DNA of 7,486 nt from Actinomycetota bacterium. GTDB taxonomy: Bacteria > Actinomycetota > Acidimicrobiia > Acidimicrobiales > AC-14. Shown here piece by piece: positions 4,737 through 7,486 of this stretch. The stretch is taken from positions 1 to 7,486 of the forward strand of contig JAIVIH010000342.1 of NCBI GenBank assembly GCA_020200615.1, written 5' to 3'. Position 1 is the first letter of the stretch; every line of letters begins with the position of its first letter. Made by a program: the position numbers and the translations under genes. The notes beneath the pieces are model-generated. The model ran no database searches, had not been told where the DNA came from, and worked only from the letters and a program-made list of their open reading frames with translations.

Positions 4737-6083
4737 ATGCCGTTCGGGCCCATCGACTCGCAAGCGGACTTCGTCGCCCTCGAGCAGGGCGTGCTCGAGC
4801 GATGGCGCGCGGCCGACCTCCTCGAGCAGGTCAAGGCCCACCGCAAGGGGGCCCCGCCCTGGGTCTTCTACGAGGGGCCGCCCACGGCCAACGCCAAGCC
4901 CGGCCTGCACCACGTGTGGCCCCGGGCCTTCAAGGACCTCTGGATGCGGTTCCAGACCATGCGGGGCCACGACGTCCCCCGCAAGGGCGGATGGGACTGC
5001 CACGGCCTTCCCGTGGAGATCGAGGTGGAGAAGGCCCTGGGCCTGTCGTCCAAGCACGAGATCGAGGCCTTCGGCGTGGAGGAGTTCAACCGCCGGTGCC
5101 GGGCGTCGGTCCAGCGCTACGTGGGCGACTTCGCCAACCTCACCGAGCGGGCCGGCGTCTGGATCGACACCCGGGACACGTACTGGACGCTCACCAACGA
5201 CTACATCGAGTCGGTGTGGTGGCTGGTGCGCCAGCTGTACGACCAGGGCCTCCTGTACGAGGGCCACCGCGTGACGCCCTACTGCCCCCGGTGCGGGACG
5301 GCCCTGTCGTCCCACGAGCTGGGCCAGCCGGGCGTCTACCAGGACGTCACCGACCCGTCGATCTACGTGCGGTTCCCGGTGGTGGACGGCCCCGGCGGCG
5401 ACGACCTCGAGTTCGACCTGCTTGTGTGGACGACCACGCCGTGGACCCTGATCTCCAACGTGGCCGCCGCGGTGGGGCCCGACATCGACTACGTCCGGGT
5501 GCGGTCGACCGACGGCTCCCGCGACTTGGTGATGGCCGCCGCCCTCGCCCCCGAGGGGGCCGAGGTGCTCGAGCGCTGGCCGGGCCGGGAGCTGGTGGGG
5601 TGGCGCTACCGCCGGCCCTTCGACCTCCTACCCATCGACGACCGCGGCCAGCGGGTGGTGCCGGGGGCGTTCGTGAGCACCGACGAGGGGTCGGGCATCG
5701 TCCATCTCGCCCCCGCCTTCGGGGCCGACGACATGGAGGTGGGCCGGGCCGAGGGCCTGCCCGTGCTCAACCCCGTCGGTCCCGACGGGGCCTTCAGCGA
5801 GGCGGTCACGCCGTGGAGGGGGATGCAGGTCAAGGCGGCCGACCGCGGGATCATCGACGACCTTACCGCCCGGGGCCTGCTGGTGCGGGAGGAGCCCTAC
5901 CTCCACGCCTACCCCCACTGCTGGCGGTGCGGGACGGCCCTCATCTACTGGGCCAAGAACTCGTGGTTCGTGCGCACGTCCGAGCGCAAGACCGACCTCC
6001 TCCGGGAGAACGAGCGCATCAACTGGCACCCCGAGCACATCAAGCACGGCCGCTTCGGGGACTGGCTGGATAACAACATCGAC
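4737..6083 (+). pseudogene. ileS: ileS segment 1: N-terminal catalytic half and editing domain
   Basis: Encodes 449 residues ending DWLDNNID. Features: YEGPPTANAKPGLHHV with GLHH (56-59) in place of the class I HIGH motif, as in related actinobacterial enzymes; KGGWDCHGLPVE (83-94); Cys pairs at 183/186 and 395/398 that look like zinc sites; and the CP1 editing domain with TTTPWT (232-237) and GIVHLAPAFGADD (320-332), whose Asp is needed for editing. After residue 449 the frame runs on to 6443 with residues unlike any synthetase (Ser/Pro/Arg-rich), so that extension is meaningless. ATG 4737 is supported by the -10 element 6 nt upstream and by the alignment of the N-terminus with the family. 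Confidence 0.88.
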
Positions 6084-6085
6084 TG

Positions 6086-6978
<893 letters not shown>

Positions 6979-6980
<2 letters not shown>

Positions 6981-7323
6981 CCGCCACGAGGAGTTCGCCC
7001 TCGCTCAGGACGGCGGATGGGCCGTTGCCCTCGACCTCGAGCTGGACGACGACCTGCGCCACGAGGGTGTCGCCCGCGAGCTGGCTCGCGAGCTGAACGA
7101 CCTCCGCAAGCAGCTCGACCTGGCCATCACCGACCGGGTCGTCCTGCGCGTGGCCGCCGGCGCCCGGGTGGCAGCGGCTCTGGCCCACCACGGAGACCGG
7201 GTGGCAGGTGAAGTCCTGGCCGTGTCCCTCGACGTCGTCCCGGCAGGGTCGCTCCCCGACGGGCACCACGTCGACATCGACGGCGAGCCCCTCGCCGTCG
7301 ACGTGACGGTGGCCGGCAGTTAG
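6979..7323 (+). pseudogene. ileS: ileS segment 3: C-terminal domain end
   Basis: In a third frame, it begins ARHEEFALAQDGGWAVALDL, then LDDDLRHEGVARELARELN and DLRKQLDLAITDRVVLRV, and ends at TAG 7321-7323. This matches the end of the C-terminal domain of eukaryote-like IleRS. About 80-90 residues normally found between RQPLxRALLL and this part (the ELNVK-type block) are missing. The 3' end converges on the lysine-rich protein gene with 22 bp between stops and no evident terminator hairpin. Confidence 0.82.
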
Positions 7324-7345
7324 CTCTGCTTGCGAGACTGAAGCG

Positions 7346-7486
7346 CTATCTGGCGGACTTGCGGGGGCGGCCGACCTTCTTGGCCGGAGCCTTCTTGGCC
7401 GCCGCGCCCTTCTTGGCCGGAGCCTTCTTGGCCGCCGCGCCCTTCTTGGCCGGAGCCTTCTTGGCCGCCGCGCCCTTCTTGGCCGG
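7346..7486 (-). CDS. Lys/Ala/Pro-rich C-terminal tail, probably HU/HupB-type nucleoid protein (cut by right edge)
   Basis: Only the last 46 codons are visible: three copies of [11 protein letters not shown], then [13 protein letters not shown] and a TAG stop. Tails of PAKK/AAKK repeats occur on actinobacterial HU proteins (for example mycobacterial HupB), on histone H1-like proteins and on some topoisomerase I proteins. The GRPRK near the end resembles an AT-hook core. Such tails bind the DNA backbone and are often acetylated or otherwise modified on lysine in HupB. The folded domain lies outside the window, so the exact protein cannot be fixed; HU-type is my first choice. The frame is open to the edge and codon use is strongly G/C-ended with AAG lysines, as expected of a real gene. 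Confidence 0.65.
   Translation of the reverse strand, partial: PAKKGAAAKKAPAKKGAAAKKAPAKKGAAAKKAPAKKVGRPRKSAR
7375..7486. repeat. Perfect 33-bp tandem repeat (3.4 copies, cut by window end)
   Basis: Units at 7375-7407, 7408-7440 and 7441-7473 are identical at every base, and the first 13 nt of a fourth reach the edge. Each unit encodes the 11-residue block [11 protein letters not shown] on the minus strand and itself contains two near-copies of a CTTCTTGGCC core. Perfect identity implies recent slippage or gene conversion, so copy number is likely variable between strains and prone to collapse in assembly. Confidence 0.93.

Noticed and set aside
4569..5315. Minus-strand ORF spanning the start of ileS and the divergent promoter
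   Set aside because: It would read through both promoters and lies antisense to conserved IleRS motifs; no protein family similarity is visible.
7324..7345. Terminator between ileS and the lysine-rich protein gene
   Set aside because: The 22-bp gap shows only the short palindrome AGCGCT near its edge and no run of T, which is too little to call.
7375..7486. CRISPR array or integron-type repeat
   Set aside because: The repeats are directly abutting with no unique spacers and translate cleanly as an 11-residue protein repeat.

Overview
This is a very GC-rich window with strong G/C preference at third codon positions, frequent GTG starts and several promoters that seem to make leaderless mRNAs. 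Together with a eukaryote-like isoleucyl-tRNA synthetase and the gene set ileS / DksA-TraR zinc-finger gene / lspA / rluD, this points to a high-GC actinobacterium (Actinomycetota). A deep lineage such as Acidimicrobiia is possible, but that is inference. I see only chromosomal housekeeping content: no mobile element, CRISPR array, tRNA or rRNA.

Layout. 1-1204, minus strand: the start of an unidentified gene that runs off the left edge, preceded by an alkaline-phosphatase/nucleotide-pyrophosphatase superfamily gene. 1205-1263 is a compact divergent promoter region with an 8+8 bp inverted repeat at its centre, and it also serves a plus-strand Rrf2-family regulator (1264-1710). 1723-4683, minus strand: a cluster reading, in transcription order, DUF167/YggU gene, DksA/TraR-type zinc-finger gene, lspA, rluD, and an unidentified single-pass membrane protein gene. 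Its genes are tightly spaced, except that the zinc-finger gene has its own -10 element. 4684-4736 is a second divergent promoter region, with mirror-image TACCCT elements. 4737-7323, plus strand: ileS. 7346-7486, minus strand: the lysine/alanine/proline-rich C-terminal tail of a nucleoid-type protein that runs off the right edge, encoded by perfect 33-bp tandem repeats.

The most striking feature is damage. rluD has one internal deletion and ileS has two. Each removes a conserved block of very roughly 60-90 codons and shifts the reading frame, while the remaining parts look intact and well conserved. All three missing lengths must leave remainder 1 when divided by 3. Loss of the synthetase core from an essential gene makes assembly or library error the leading explanation; genuine pseudogenes would need a second ileS copy. 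Gene callers will report misleading ORFs here, including a false RluD-membrane protein fusion.

I found no convincing novel multi-gene system. The best biological leads are the Rrf2 regulator with an incomplete cysteine set and its candidate operator, and the two symmetrical leaderless divergent promoters.
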